Source: Oscillospiraceae bacterium (lineage in GTDB: Bacteria > Bacillota > Clostridia > Oscillospirales > Ruminococcaceae). From it: a stretch of 64,000 bases of DNA. The notes beneath the pieces are model-generated. The model did no database searches. It was given only the letters and a program-made list of their open reading frames with translations, and was not told where the DNA came from. Positions 1-9,761 of this stretch are shown piece by piece. The translations under genes and the position numbers were made by a program. Numbering within the stretch: the stretch's first letter is position 1; each line of letters opens with the position of its first letter. The stretch spans positions 1 through 64,000 of the forward strand of contig JAEEIA010000001.1 of the NCBI GenBank assembly GCA_016281125.1, in the 5' to 3' direction.

Positions 1-1
1 A

Positions 2-124
2 TTTGAAGCGGCTGATCTGAAACAGTTTGCAGAGCTGGCGGGCTTTGATGTGATCCTTTGTGAGAAAGGAAACATTTATAAGCCGGAAGACGGAACGATT
101 CTGCATTGTTTATGCAGAAAATAA
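2..124 (+). CDS. C-terminal fragment of a CDS truncated by the window start
   Basis: Open frame from base 2 (FEAADLKQFAELAGFDVILCEKGNIYKPEDGTILHCLCRK) to TAA at 122-124. Confidence 0.6.
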   Translation, partial: FEAADLKQFAELAGFDVILCEKGNIYKPEDGTILHCLCRK

Positions 125-168
125 ATACGGCAAATTCTGATTTATCCGATTAGTCAAATACATACAAT

Positions 169-198
169 GCCCCGAAGCAATTTGAAATGCTTCGGGGC
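169..198. terminator. Hairpin between convergent genes, probable bidirectional terminator
   Basis: GCCCCGAAGCA-N8-TGCTTCGGGGC perfect stem; U-tracts are weak. Confidence 0.6.
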
Positions 199-287
199 AA
201 AACTTCTATATGGGTATCCGTCATATCCGGACCGGGCAGTGTTTTCCTGTATATGACTGCTTTGCCGGAGCTGCAGAAATTGATGTG

Positions 288-1334
288 TCATGCCGCTGTT
301 TGAATCCGCCGGATCAGCTCCTCCGCCGTCCGGTTCAGGAATGCCGTGTCCAGCGCACGGATATAATGCGCCTCCAGCTCGTCGTGGATCCGCAGTGCCT
401 CTGAAAGCAACGCTGCGGTCTGCGCTGCGGCTGCCTGTTCCGTCCGGATACAGAACCGCAGGAGCGTCCGCTGTGTACGCAACTCCGTGCCGTAAAAGCG
501 CTGCATGCGCACCGTGCTGACAGGCGTCAACCCGATGCTGTCCGGCAGCGCGTATGAAGCCGCGACAGTCAGCGAGAGCGCAGGGAGCACCAGCAGCTCC
601 GGCGCACGGTCTTTCCGCGTCAGCGAGCGCGTGATCTCTGCGTTCACCCCGCGTGCAGCGGCTTCCTCCGAGAGCGCCGTCAGCAGCTGAGCAGCCGCCG
701 TATGTGCAGGATCATCCAGCAGCATCAGGTCACAGTTCTCCGGCAGATAACACACTCGCCCCGCAGGCGTCAGTGCGATGCGCCGGCGTTCAAGGATTTC
801 GCCTTTTCTGGTGCTCTGCGGCAGAATGCGCGCCGCGAGCCTTGCCGCATACTGCGTCAGCTTTTCGCGCAGGAGCGCCCTTTCACCGATCTCCGCAATC
901 TGCTCCTCCATGGCGGCGATGCCCGCCAGTCCCTTGCGTGCCTGCAAATGCGCTGCCTGATTTGCCGCATAGAGCATACGCACCGCTTCTGCGGATTCGT
1001 GCAGGGATGCGCGGTCAAGCCCCGCGCCGAGATCCGTGACCGTGCCTGTCACATGGGGCAGCGCCGGGTCTGCCGCATGGGGCGCGGTTGCATCCGCAAT
1101 GAACACGCCGCGGTTTTCCAGCACGACCGCATCCAGCGATTGCGGATCCGACGCGCAGTGATAACAGGAAACGTCCTCCCCGGCAAAGGCCGCCGCAATC
1201 CGCTTCATCAGCGTGGATTTGCCCGTTCCGGGGCCGCCTTTCAGGTAATAGCCGAAACAGTGCCTGTGCGCTGCATAAAATGATGTGACAAAGCCCTCCG
1301 GCGATGCTCCGCCCAGAAAATATGTATTGCTCAT
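288..1334 (-). CDS. P-loop ATPase-like protein (PRK06851-like)
   Basis: Walker A GGPGTGKSTLMKR near the N-terminus; 348 aa ORF. Confidence 0.7.
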   Translation of the reverse strand: MSNTYFLGGASPEGFVTSFYAAHRHCFGYYLKGGPGTGKSTLMKRIAAAFAGEDVSCYHCASDPQSLDAVVLENRGVFIADATAPHAADPALPHVTGTVTDLGAGLDRASLHESAEAVRMLYAANQAAHLQARKGLAGIAAMEEQIAEIGERALLREKLTQYAARLAARILPQSTRKGEILERRRIALTPAGRVCYLPENCDLMLLDDPAHTAAAQLLTALSEEAAARGVNAEITRSLTRKDRAPELLVLPALSLTVAASYALPDSIGLTPVSTVRMQRFYGTELRTQRTLLRFCIRTEQAAAAQTAALLSEALRIHDELEAHYIRALDTAFLNRTAEELIRRIQTAA

Positions 1335-1527
1335 GGTATCCTCCCGGTTCCGGCCTGCGCCGTTTGCCTTATCCTATGCAGCAGCGCCGGTTTGGTGACA
1401 GTTCTTTACGGAACGGGCGAAAGCACGGGTTTTACTTTTTTCGCACATGCTTGCCGGATGCTCTTGACATTTTCTGCGGAATCGACTATAATAATTCAGT
1501 GTTTAGATTATGTTTCGGAGGTGGAGT

Positions 1528-2466
1528 ATGCATATGAACGGCAGTAAGCGAATGCGGACGGCGATTTCCTGTATGCTTACGGCGCTCTGCCTGAGCGGCT
1601 GTTCCCGCGATGAATTCTTGCAGACGCCCCCCGTGACAACACCTGCCGTTACGACCGTCACAACCGAGGCAGCGCAGACAGAGCCCCCGGTTACCACGAC
1701 AGACGCACGCCCGGTTCAGCCGCTTTCGCGTCCGGTGGTGCTTGACGACGAGGGGCGGCATCTGATTCAGAAGGTTCCGCATTATACGCAGTTTTCGGAT
1801 TATTACACCGCCTGTGAAACGCTGGCGGGGGTATCTCTGCTGCGGTATTACGGCATCGACATGACGCCGGATCGCTTTCTGGACGGCTTTCTCCCGGTGG
1901 CGGATAATCCTGGCTTGGGGGCTGACGGCAAAATGTACGGCGAGAGCCCGTGGCTGTATTTCATCGGCGATCCGCGGAGCATGGACGGCTTCGGCTGTTA
2001 CAGCGGCGCACTGGTGCGCGGCATCAACAAGATCAAAAAGGGTCTTGCAAAGGGACTCCGCGGGCAGCCCCTGGAAAAGCTCTGTGAGCAATATGTTGAT
2101 AAAGGGCAGCCGGTTGTGATCTGGGCGACGATGTACATGGAGTATCCGCAGCAGTCGATGAGCTGGTATCTGTCAGACGGGCAGCTTTTCACGTTCATGG
2201 TGCCGGAGCACGCGCTGGTGCTGATCGGGTATGACGACGACTGCTATTATTTCAGTGATTCGCTGCAATATGAGGATGTGGTCGGCTATGACAGGGACAT
2301 GACGGAAACGGCATACAACATGCTGCAAATGCAGGCTGTGGTGATAGATCAGCAGGTGCTCGGGGATGTGCCGGATTTCTGGCGCAAGCCGGCGGATGTG
2401 CTTTACGAGGAAACAGAGGCGCAGGAAGTTTACGAGGAACCGTGGTATGCCTGGGAATACTGGTAA
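1528..2466 (+). CDS. Lipoprotein with C39-like peptidase domain
   Basis: Lipobox LCLSGC; QKVPHYTQFSDYYTACETLAGVSLLRYYG resembles Peptidase_C39_2; SD CGGAGG supports start at 1528. Confidence 0.7.
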   Translation: MHMNGSKRMRTAISCMLTALCLSGCSRDEFLQTPPVTTPAVTTVTTEAAQTEPPVTTTDARPVQPLSRPVVLDDEGRHLIQKVPHYTQFSDYYTACETLAGVSLLRYYGIDMTPDRFLDGFLPVADNPGLGADGKMYGESPWLYFIGDPRSMDGFGCYSGALVRGINKIKKGLAKGLRGQPLEKLCEQYVDKGQPVVIWATMYMEYPQQSMSWYLSDGQLFTFMVPEHALVLIGYDDDCYYFSDSLQYEDVVGYDRDMTETAYNMLQMQAVVIDQQVLGDVPDFWRKPADVLYEETEAQEVYEEPWYAWEYW

Positions 2467-2545
2467 ACCGGTGCAAAGCCTTTCCTGACCGCGGGGGCGA
2501 TGCGGCAATCGTATCCCCATTTCATTACAAAGAGGAGGAATCACA

Positions 2546-2722
2546 ATGGCACTGCCGAAGGATCCGTTTATTCTGTTCAGCTATGTAAACACGCAGCTGC
2601 GGGACAGCGGCGTGACACTTTCTGAATTCTGCGCGCAGCAGGGAATCAGGGAGGACGAACTGAAATCGCAGCTTGCAGCGGCGGGCTTCCGCTATGATGA
2701 AGCAAACAGACGGTTTCGCTGA
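2546..2722 (+). CDS. Small DUF4250-like protein (58 aa)
   Basis: MALPKDPFILFSYVNTQLRDSGVTLSEFCAQQGIREDELKSQLAAAGFRYDEANRRFR; SD AGGAGG upstream; below the ORF track cutoff. Confidence 0.75.
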   Translation: MALPKDPFILFSYVNTQLRDSGVTLSEFCAQQGIREDELKSQLAAAGFRYDEANRRFR

Positions 2723-2748
2723 GAAACCGGAAAAAGCAGGAAAATGTA

Positions 2749-2790
2749 AAACAGTCGGCATCCGGTTTGTTGCCGACTGTTTTGTTTTTT
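2749..2790 (+). terminator. Rho-independent terminator
   Basis: AAACAGTCGGCA...TGCCGACTGTTTTGTTTTTT. Confidence 0.85.
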
Positions 2791-2896
2791 GCCGGGCAGT
2801 TGCATTTTACTGCGATTTATGATATAAGCGGGCAGTGCCCGCATCCATTTCATCCCCCATATTGGCAAATTCAGAATGAAAAAACACTTCCCCCCA

Positions 2897-2925
2897 TTGA
2901 ATTTTACGCAATAATATGATATAAT
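2897..2925 (+). promoter_or_regulatory. Sigma-A-type promoter for the phosphotransferase gene
   Basis: TTGAAT-N17-TATAAT. Confidence 0.7.
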
Positions 2926-2983
2926 AGCCGTAGTACGCTGGCCGGATTTGTCCGGCTCTGCTGATTGCCGCAGGGAGGTGCGC

Positions 2984-3763
2984 ATGAAACTGCCGGAACA
3001 ACTGGAAACGCTGCTGAACGGTCAGCCCTTTTCCGAGGAAACCGCGGGGCTTTCTGCTGAGACTGTCCGGATTTATCCCGACAGCGTCCTCAAAGCTGAG
3101 CCCGTTTCACAAAAGGCTGCGGATCATGTCCGGATGCTGCGATGGATGCACGGAAAGCTGCCCGTGCCGGAGGTGCTCTGCTGCGAATCCGATACGGATA
3201 ACCAGTATCTGCTGATGTCCCGGATTCATGGGGAACGCGCCTGTGCGCCGCGCTATATGGAACAGCCGGAGCTTCAGGTCAGGCTGCTTGCGGAGGCGCT
3301 GCAAATGCTCTGGAATACCGATGCGGCGGACTGCCCGCTCGTGTATTCGCTGGACGATATGCTTGCGCGCGCCGAAGAACGCGTCGCGCAGTTTCAGGTT
3401 GATACAAGCGATCCGGATATCTACGGTGAGGACGGCTTTTACAGCCCCGCCAAGCTGCTGCAATGGCTGCGGGTACACCGTCCGGAGCCGGATCCTGCGC
3501 TGTCACACGGGGACTTCTGCCTGCCGAATCTGCTGTTTTCCGGGGATTCCCTTGCGGGCATGATTGATCTGGGGGATGCGTGTGTTTTTGACCGCTGGTA
3601 TGACATTGCACTCTGCTGGCAGAGCATGTACCGCAATTTCAACGGCTATTACGGCGGCGCCGTTTACAGCGGCTGGGATCCGCTGCGATTGTTCCGTGCG
3701 CTCGGCATGGAGCCGGACTGGAACAGAATCCGGTTTTACATTCTGCTGGATTCTCTTTTCTGA
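2984..3763 (+). CDS. APH(3')-like aminoglycoside phosphotransferase family kinase
   Basis: LSHGDFCLPNLLF catalytic loop, MIDLGDACVFDRWYDIALC, and C-terminus LGMEPDWNRIRFYILLDSLF resembling APH(3') enzymes. Confidence 0.8.
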   Translation: MKLPEQLETLLNGQPFSEETAGLSAETVRIYPDSVLKAEPVSQKAADHVRMLRWMHGKLPVPEVLCCESDTDNQYLLMSRIHGERACAPRYMEQPELQVRLLAEALQMLWNTDAADCPLVYSLDDMLARAEERVAQFQVDTSDPDIYGEDGFYSPAKLLQWLRVHRPEPDPALSHGDFCLPNLLFSGDSLAGMIDLGDACVFDRWYDIALCWQSMYRNFNGYYGGAVYSGWDPLRLFRALGMEPDWNRIRFYILLDSLF

Positions 3764-3770
3764 ATACACA

Positions 3771-3810
3771 AAACCCGCAGACAGCTTTCACTGCCTGCGG
3801 GTTTGTTTTT
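3771..3810 (+). terminator. Rho-independent terminator
   Basis: AAACCCGCAGACAG...CTGCCTGCGGGTTTGTTTTTA. Confidence 0.8.
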
Positions 3811-3820
3811 ATGCTCTTGC

Positions 3821-5356
3821 TCAGAATGCCTGGTCGAGATCGACGTACTGCACCTGACCGAACACGGCATCGCCGTTGCGGTTCGTCAGATCCTTGAGCG
3901 ACGAAATGATCGAGGCGTTGATATTCTCGGACTTCTTCGCAACCGCAATCTTATATTCTGCGGTAACCTGTCCGGCCGGCGTATCATGCGGTGTCAGCAG
4001 GATGGCGTGTGCCGTGTTGACGCTGTTGATAACCTCATTGTAAGCATTTGTCGTATCGTCCGACGGAATCACGATGAGGAATTCATCGGAGCCGGTACGG
4101 TAGATCGTGCCGTTGACAAAGACCTTGCGCAGCGCCGTCACCGTCGAAAGGAGCACCTGGTCGCCCGCGTCGTTTCCGTAGGTGGAATTGATCAGGCTGA
4201 ATCCGGAAATATCAAAGAATACGAAGTAATAGCAGCCTTCGGGGCGCTTTTCCAGCTTTGCCGCATCCATCGAGAAGGAAACGCGGTTGTTTGCTTCGGT
4301 CAGCAGATCCTTGAACATTGCAGTGGTCAGGGACTGCTTGGTCTTTTCGGTCTTGACAACCTGCGAGGACAGCTTCTGGTTGATCTGCTCCTGCTTCTTG
4401 TTGATCACGCTGAACACGATGATCATGCCGAGCATCAGCAGGCCGAACAGCATCAGGAACATGCGCATCAGGTACGCAACGCGGTAAACCTCGCCCTTGT
4501 TGTCGTTGATCATGAGGATCCAGTTGTGATCCTTCATGTAGGAGTACGATGCGATATAGGAATCGCCGTCGGTGCCGCGGAATTCAAAGTTGCCGGGCTG
4601 GAGATCCTCGCCGTTTCTTGCGCGTGCGCAGAGCGTCTTGACGGTTTCGTCCTCTGCCACCTGAGATATCATGTAATCGTTGCGGTGGAAGATGTAGGTG
4701 TCGTCATTGACGTTGACCATGCTGTAATAGGAGTTGCTCAGGTCGCGGTTTGCGAGGTTGTGCAGATCCGCAATCAGGCCGTCCGTGAAGATGCCGATAC
4801 CCACAAGGCCGATCGGCTGTCCGTTTGCCCAGACTGCCTTGTACATGGACACGATCTGCTTGCCGCTGGCAGGGGAGAGGATGATGCCGGTGTCATATAC
4901 GCCGTTTCCGGCGTCAATCATGGCCTGCTGGAGCGCCGTGCGCGGGCCCTCGTCCTGACGCGTTGTCATGCCGACGATTTTGCTGTTCGTATGCGTGAGC
5001 ACCTTGGTATCCCATGTGCTGGCGTAGATGCCCTCCAGGAACGCGACGTCGCGGGAGAAGTTTTCCGTATATTCCTGTGCAATCGCAAAATATTCCGGAT
5101 CATTCGGATGAAGCATCAGATCGGTGATCTGTGCGGCGCGGCTGTACGCGGTCAGCGTCTTTTCCGCATTTGCGACGTAGTTGCTGACGATCTGTGCGCG
5201 CTCCTCGGTGATCGTCGCCATATGGTCGAGCGCGTTCTTGCGCGTGGTATAGCTGACGAATGCCGTCGTGATAACAAGCAGAATCAGCATGACGACGATT
5301 TGCAGGATGAGCACGCGGTTGACAGTCGATTTTTGAGAGGTTCCCTTCTTAGCCAT
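3821..5356 (-). CDS. Membrane sensor protein with Cache-like domain and degenerate GGDEF domain
   Basis: N-terminal TM, extracytoplasmic region, second TM, then FDISGFSLINSTYGNDAGDQVL...RTGSDEFLIVI (GSDEF instead of GGDEF). Confidence 0.8.
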   Translation of the reverse strand: MAKKGTSQKSTVNRVLILQIVVMLILLVITTAFVSYTTRKNALDHMATITEERAQIVSNYVANAEKTLTAYSRAAQITDLMLHPNDPEYFAIAQEYTENFSRDVAFLEGIYASTWDTKVLTHTNSKIVGMTTRQDEGPRTALQQAMIDAGNGVYDTGIILSPASGKQIVSMYKAVWANGQPIGLVGIGIFTDGLIADLHNLANRDLSNSYYSMVNVNDDTYIFHRNDYMISQVAEDETVKTLCARARNGEDLQPGNFEFRGTDGDSYIASYSYMKDHNWILMINDNKGEVYRVAYLMRMFLMLFGLLMLGMIIVFSVINKKQEQINQKLSSQVVKTEKTKQSLTTAMFKDLLTEANNRVSFSMDAAKLEKRPEGCYYFVFFDISGFSLINSTYGNDAGDQVLLSTVTALRKVFVNGTIYRTGSDEFLIVIPSDDTTNAYNEVINSVNTAHAILLTPHDTPAGQVTAEYKIAVAKKSENINASIISSLKDLTNRNGDAVFGQVQYVDLDQAF

Positions 5357-5395
5357 TGTTTACAATACTCCCTTTCTGATATTCAAACCCTTATT

Positions 5396-6034
5396 TTATT
5401 TTTTTCTGAATAGTCCGCCGAAGCCTTTTTTCTTTTTCGGCTGTTCTTCGTCTGTATCATCGTCGTCGTCAACTGTGTTGAGGAGATCGGTAACCTTGTT
5501 GCGCAGGAGATTGGCGTCATTGGTTGCCTCGGGAATCTGCACGGAAACGGCAGAAACGGAGGTGACTGTCGGTGCAGCATTAAACTGCTGGCTGATCTGC
5601 TGGCTGACCGGCTGACTGACGCGGCCGTCCGCATGGGTGCGCTGCTTCGGCATAATGCGGTTGAAGAATTCTGCGATGGGAACCGCACGGTCCATCATCA
5701 TGATTTCGCAGCGGATGTTATCTGGGTTCAGCGTCAGAATGCTGCGCATGCAGTCATCACATGGGAGCAGCGGCATTCCGTTTGCGCAGGACATCAGAAG
5801 CAGCGTGCAGACCGTGCTTTCGCCAGCGGTTTTCATGGCGCGCATGGCCTCAATCTCCGCGTGGATGTTGCGCTGGATGCCGTTGATCGTGTCGCGCCGG
5901 TTGAAGCCTGTGTAGAGTCTGCCGGAGATGCCTGCTATGACGCATACGGTATCATCCGGGAGCACCTGTTCACCGCTCATTGCGCGCTGTGCGGCTGCAT
6001 CCCGCGCCTGCTGGAAGATCATTTCATAAGTCAC
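5396..6034 (-). CDS. Cytidine-deaminase-fold protein with low-complexity C-terminal tail
   Basis: NIHAEIEAM and LLPCDDCMRSIL zinc/catalytic motifs; tail DDDDDTDEEQPKKKKGFGGLFRKK. Confidence 0.7.
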   Translation of the reverse strand: MTYEMIFQQARDAAAQRAMSGEQVLPDDTVCVIAGISGRLYTGFNRRDTINGIQRNIHAEIEAMRAMKTAGESTVCTLLLMSCANGMPLLPCDDCMRSILTLNPDNIRCEIMMMDRAVPIAEFFNRIMPKQRTHADGRVSQPVSQQISQQFNAAPTVTSVSAVSVQIPEATNDANLLRNKVTDLLNTVDDDDDTDEEQPKKKKGFGGLFRKK

Positions 6035-6717
6035 TCTTTTTAACCACCTTTCTCAGTTACGGGATCGGGAAATAATTAAGAATTATAGGATATATATGCC
6101 CAAAATTTAAAATTGTCCTCTCTGTTTTTATGATTATAACACAAAAATCATGCGCTGTCAACTGTTACGGGCAAAAAAATACCAAATTCACGGTAATTTT
6201 TTTTATTCACGTTATAATTCCGGCAGATATTACAAGCTGGAATTTATCACGTAAAATGCAGGAAGAACCGGGAACGCAAATTGTTGCGTGATGTACGGAA
6301 ACTGGAATGTATGGCAAAAAATATGATAATATTGCCTTGCGTGCGTACAACCTTAGAAATATACAAAACGTATACAGAATACAGACTATTACAGTGATGT
6401 AATTTATTCGCTGCAGGACCCGGCGCGGCTGTGTACGGAAATACCGGGCCGATACCGTTTCAGGTCGTGAACGCTGATGTTTTCCGTATTTCCCTGCACC
6501 GGCGTCCGAGCTGCGGTACGCGTCCGGCGTTCATGCGGAAGTTTGATGCCGTTCGGAACCGGCAGGATTTTTCTGTATAATTTGCAAATTTGAAAAATAC
6601 GGAAGAAAAATCCCGAAAACTGCGCTTTTAGGCCGATATTCTGCGCGGCATCCGGAACAAAGTACGATACTTCACAAAGAAGTTACGATTTATCAAGAAA
6701 AAAATGCGATTTACCCC

Positions 6718-6746
6718 TTGCTTTTTTTTCGATTATATGGTATAAT
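6718..6746 (+). promoter_or_regulatory. Promoter upstream of the 175-aa membrane protein
   Basis: TTGCTT-N17-TATAAT. Confidence 0.65.
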
Positions 6747-6842
6747 ATACGATATACGGAGTGTATAAAGATTTTAATAGGGAAGTTACATGATCCGGTG
6801 CATTTTGCAGCGGCAACAAGACGATAGAAGGGGTGCTTATTT

Positions 6843-7370
6843 ATGACCTATATGCTGAATGATATTGACGAAGCAATAGATCGCAAATTCCTCGTGACGA
6901 AGACCCTGAGCAATCAGGTGCAGGCGGGAACCATTGTGCATATCATGGATGCACTCAATAACAAGGACGGCACGGTGACGGTCTATTACCGCATCACCTA
7001 TACCAAGCAGGACTATACGGTCAAATTTGACAATGTCAAGCAGTTCTGCAAATGGGCACGTCCGGATAACTTCATCGCCCGCCATTATGAGAGCTTTAAT
7101 ATCAAGGAGATCCAGCGCTATGTGAAGCTGAAGGACAGAACCTTCACGTCGTTCTGCCTGCCGCTGATTCTGCTGGCTGTTGCCGTGATCTGGGCGATCT
7201 GCTGGCTGCTGATCGGCAAGGAAACCTTTACGTATATTCTGGCTGCTGTGCTGACTGTCGCAGCTGCCGTGCTGATTACGTTCACGTACCGCTCCAGCCG
7301 TCAGAAGGAGCTGATCAAGCTGTACAGCAAGGTCAGTGCGAATTCCAACTGGCGCGTCAATTTCAAGTAA
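6843..7370 (+). CDS. Membrane protein of unknown function with two TM helices
   Basis: 175 aa; hydrophobic segments FCLPLILLAVAVIWAICWLLI and FTYILAAVLTVAAAVLITFTY. Confidence 0.75.
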   Translation: MTYMLNDIDEAIDRKFLVTKTLSNQVQAGTIVHIMDALNNKDGTVTVYYRITYTKQDYTVKFDNVKQFCKWARPDNFIARHYESFNIKEIQRYVKLKDRTFTSFCLPLILLAVAVIWAICWLLIGKETFTYILAAVLTVAAAVLITFTYRSSRQKELIKLYSKVSANSNWRVNFK

Positions 7371-7503
7371 GCTGCGCAATGCAGGGATACCTTTTTTCAA
7401 ATATGCACCAAAGGCCGCACAGGATGCCTGTGCGGCCTTTCTGTTGTCTGCATTGTGCCGTCAAAAAAGCCCGTATCCTTGTTGTCCGGATACGGGCTGT
7501 GTG

Positions 7504-8748
7504 TTACATGCCTTTTTTATAGTTGAAGTTGTTTTTCGCAACCTTCTTACGCTCCTTGGCGTTCTTGAGCATCTCTTCCTTGGAAAGGCCGGTTGCATCG
7601 GCTTCCGCGGCGTCCGCCTCTGCGGCAGCATCGTCATCCAGGAAGTTGTTCAGGCGCTTTCTGAAAGCACCGCCGCTGCCTGCACCGAGATTCTGGGAAA
7701 CCAGCGTGCTGGTCGGAACGGCAGAAGCATGCACAGACTGCACTGCACCCGTTGCCGGATTATGCGGCATATAGGTGCTGGGCTGCTGCTGCGGGGGAAT
7801 ATAGCTGCTCTGCGGATAACCGCCCTGCTGCGGATAGCCGCCCTGCTGGGGATAACCGCCCTGCTGCGGGTAGCCGCCCTGCTGCGGATAACCGCCCATC
7901 TGCGGGTAGCCGCCCTGCTGCGGATAGCCGCCCTGCTGCGGATAACCGCCCATCTGCGGGTAACCGCCCATCTGGGGATAGCCGCCCTGCTGCGGATAAC
8001 CGCCCTGCTGGGGGTAGCCGCCCTGCTGCGGATAGCCGCCGCCCATCTGGGGATAACCGCCCTGCTGCGGATAGCCGCCCATCTGCGGATAAGCGCCGCC
8101 CTGCTGCCCGTTGAACACCGGGAACTGGAAGCCGTGCGCATCACCGCCGCCCATCTGCGGATACGGCTGCTGCTGCGCGCCTGCCTCGGGCTCAATCGTT
8201 TTGACATCATCCGTTGCGGTATTCGGTGCCGCAAAGAACGGATTGCTTTCATCTATCTGAACGCCGCCGACAAATTCAGTCTGCTGACCGAGCTTTTTCT
8301 TGGCCGGAGCAGGTGCAGCCTCTGCATCCTCAAATCCGCTGAGGAAATCGCTGACCTCCTCATGCGAAACCGGGATAATTGCAGAAAGCTCCTTGCTCTC
8401 TGTATCGGAAACGGCAACGGCGCATGCAGCATTCGCCATATTGGCCTTGACCAGCTGCTTCAGAGCATCTTCGGAGGGCTCTCTGACGGTACCGTCCGCA
8501 ACAAGAACCGTGACCATGCCGGATGCGAACTTTGCACCGATGAGTGCGCTGACCGCCTGCATTTCGGATTCCGTGCGCACTGCTTCACCGTCGGCAAAGC
8601 TGACGCCGGTGGAACCGCTGACGATGCTGTCGCGGTCCGCAGAAATCAGCGTGACGGATGCCTCCGGGATCGCTGCGAACTCCGGAAATGTGTCTTTCAC
8701 TTTCAGTGCAAACGCTTTTGCGGTGCTGATAAGCTCCATGACTTCCAT
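7504..8748 (-). CDS. Deaminase-fold pseudoenzyme candidate with [12 protein letters not shown] repeat tail
   Basis: N-terminal ~125 aa aligns by eye with the 5396-6034 product, with HAE->ESE and PCDDC->PSEDA; long Q/P/G/Y-rich tail. Confidence 0.65.
   Translation of the reverse strand: MEVMELISTAKAFALKVKDTFPEFAAIPEASVTLISADRDSIVSGSTGVSFADGEAVRTESEMQAVSALIGAKFASGMVTVLVADGTVREPSEDALKQLVKANMANAACAVAVSDTESKELSAIIPVSHEEVSDFLSGFEDAEAAPAPAKKKLGQQTEFVGGVQIDESNPFFAAPNTATDDVKTIEPEAGAQQQPYPQMGGGDAHGFQFPVFNGQQGGAYPQMGGYPQQGGYPQMGGGYPQQGGYPQQGGYPQQGGYPQMGGYPQMGGYPQQGGYPQQGGYPQMGGYPQQGGYPQQGGYPQQGGYPQQGGYPQSSYIPPQQQPSTYMPHNPATGAVQSVHASAVPTSTLVSQNLGAGSGGAFRKRLNNFLDDDAAAEADAAEADATGLSKEEMLKNAKERKKVAKNNFNYKKGM
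7806..8112 (-). repeat. 18-bp-period coding tandem repeat ([12 protein letters not shown])
   Basis: Recurring cgccctgctgcggatagc-like 18-mers on + strand, in frame with the minus-strand CDS. Confidence 0.9.
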
Positions 8749-8793
8749 ATTTCACCAAACCTTCCTTAATCTCTGAACGCCGCGCGACGGATA

Positions 8794-9708
8794 TCAGTCT
8801 GTATTTTTCAGCGCAGCCAGACGCTTTGCTTTTCTCTCTGCGGCATGGGCTTTGTTGTCTGCGGCCTTCTGCCGGAGCACGGGCGCCATTTCCGTGAGCA
8901 GCTCGCGGTCGCAGATGCACGAAAGGGAGATATCGTCCTCTGTGCCGAAATGCGAACGCTTGACCAGATTCTTCTGCACGGATTTGCCGAATTCCTCCAG
9001 CCGGTCGAGCTGACCGGTGAGGATCAGGTGATACTCGAGGAAATCGTCCTCATTGCTGAACGAGGTGTAAAGACCGTCTGTGGATGTGAACATGGCAATG
9101 ACCTTTTCATGCTCGGTATAGAAGCTGTTGAACATGGAAGCAGCATTGCTGTTGCACATGGATGCGGTCATATTGGCGGGGGCGGATTCATCGTAATTCA
9201 TCGGCATGACGGGCGTGCCGTCCTCAAACAATGCGACAAGGCTGCCGTCACCGATCTGGAATCCGAACTGGAAGCCCTTTCCGGCAACCGCGACAATCAG
9301 CGTTGTGCCGTAATAGGATTCCTTTGGAATTGCCTGAAATTCCTCTTTTGAAAACTTCTTTGATTCCTCAAGCCGGACAGGATTCTGCTCCAGATGGCGC
9401 TGGACGCGGGTATTCCAGTTGACGATGATCTGTTTTTCGATATTTTTGATGACCAGTCTGTGGTTGGCCGGAAAATCCTGCTCAAACCGCTCCGGATCCA
9501 TATAGAACCGACGGACGGTTTCGAGTGCCGCCTCCACTGCAAACTGCGAGCCGACATGGCTCCGGAAATATTTTTTGCTGCCGTGTCCGTCAGCTGCGAC
9601 GGCAATGGCGTAGTGCTCGTTGACCTCATATGCCGAATGATCCTGACACACAAGACCGGTAGCTTCGTGGCTCGCGCCGATAACAGAATGGCTGAAACCG
9701 CCGAACAT
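8794..9708 (-). CDS. PP2C-family Ser/Thr phosphatase
   Basis: VAADGHGS, FQIGDGSLVAL, MFTSTDGL and TEDDISLSCI motifs. Confidence 0.85.
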   Translation of the reverse strand: MFGGFSHSVIGASHEATGLVCQDHSAYEVNEHYAIAVAADGHGSKKYFRSHVGSQFAVEAALETVRRFYMDPERFEQDFPANHRLVIKNIEKQIIVNWNTRVQRHLEQNPVRLEESKKFSKEEFQAIPKESYYGTTLIVAVAGKGFQFGFQIGDGSLVALFEDGTPVMPMNYDESAPANMTASMCNSNAASMFNSFYTEHEKVIAMFTSTDGLYTSFSNEDDFLEYHLILTGQLDRLEEFGKSVQKNLVKRSHFGTEDDISLSCICDRELLTEMAPVLRQKAADNKAHAAERKAKRLAALKNTD

Positions 9709-9761
9709 CGCAACAGGCCCCCTTGAGTGATGGTAATTTTGTAATGCGCAGATCCGCGGGA

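Noticed and set aside
3803-5413. 536-aa + strand ORF opposite the GGDEF protein
   Set aside because: Mirror frame of a well-supported minus-strand gene; no recognisable domain
7806-8112. Regular short repeats resembling a CRISPR array
   Set aside because: Period is 18 bp with no unique spacers; repeats translate in frame to GGYPQQ
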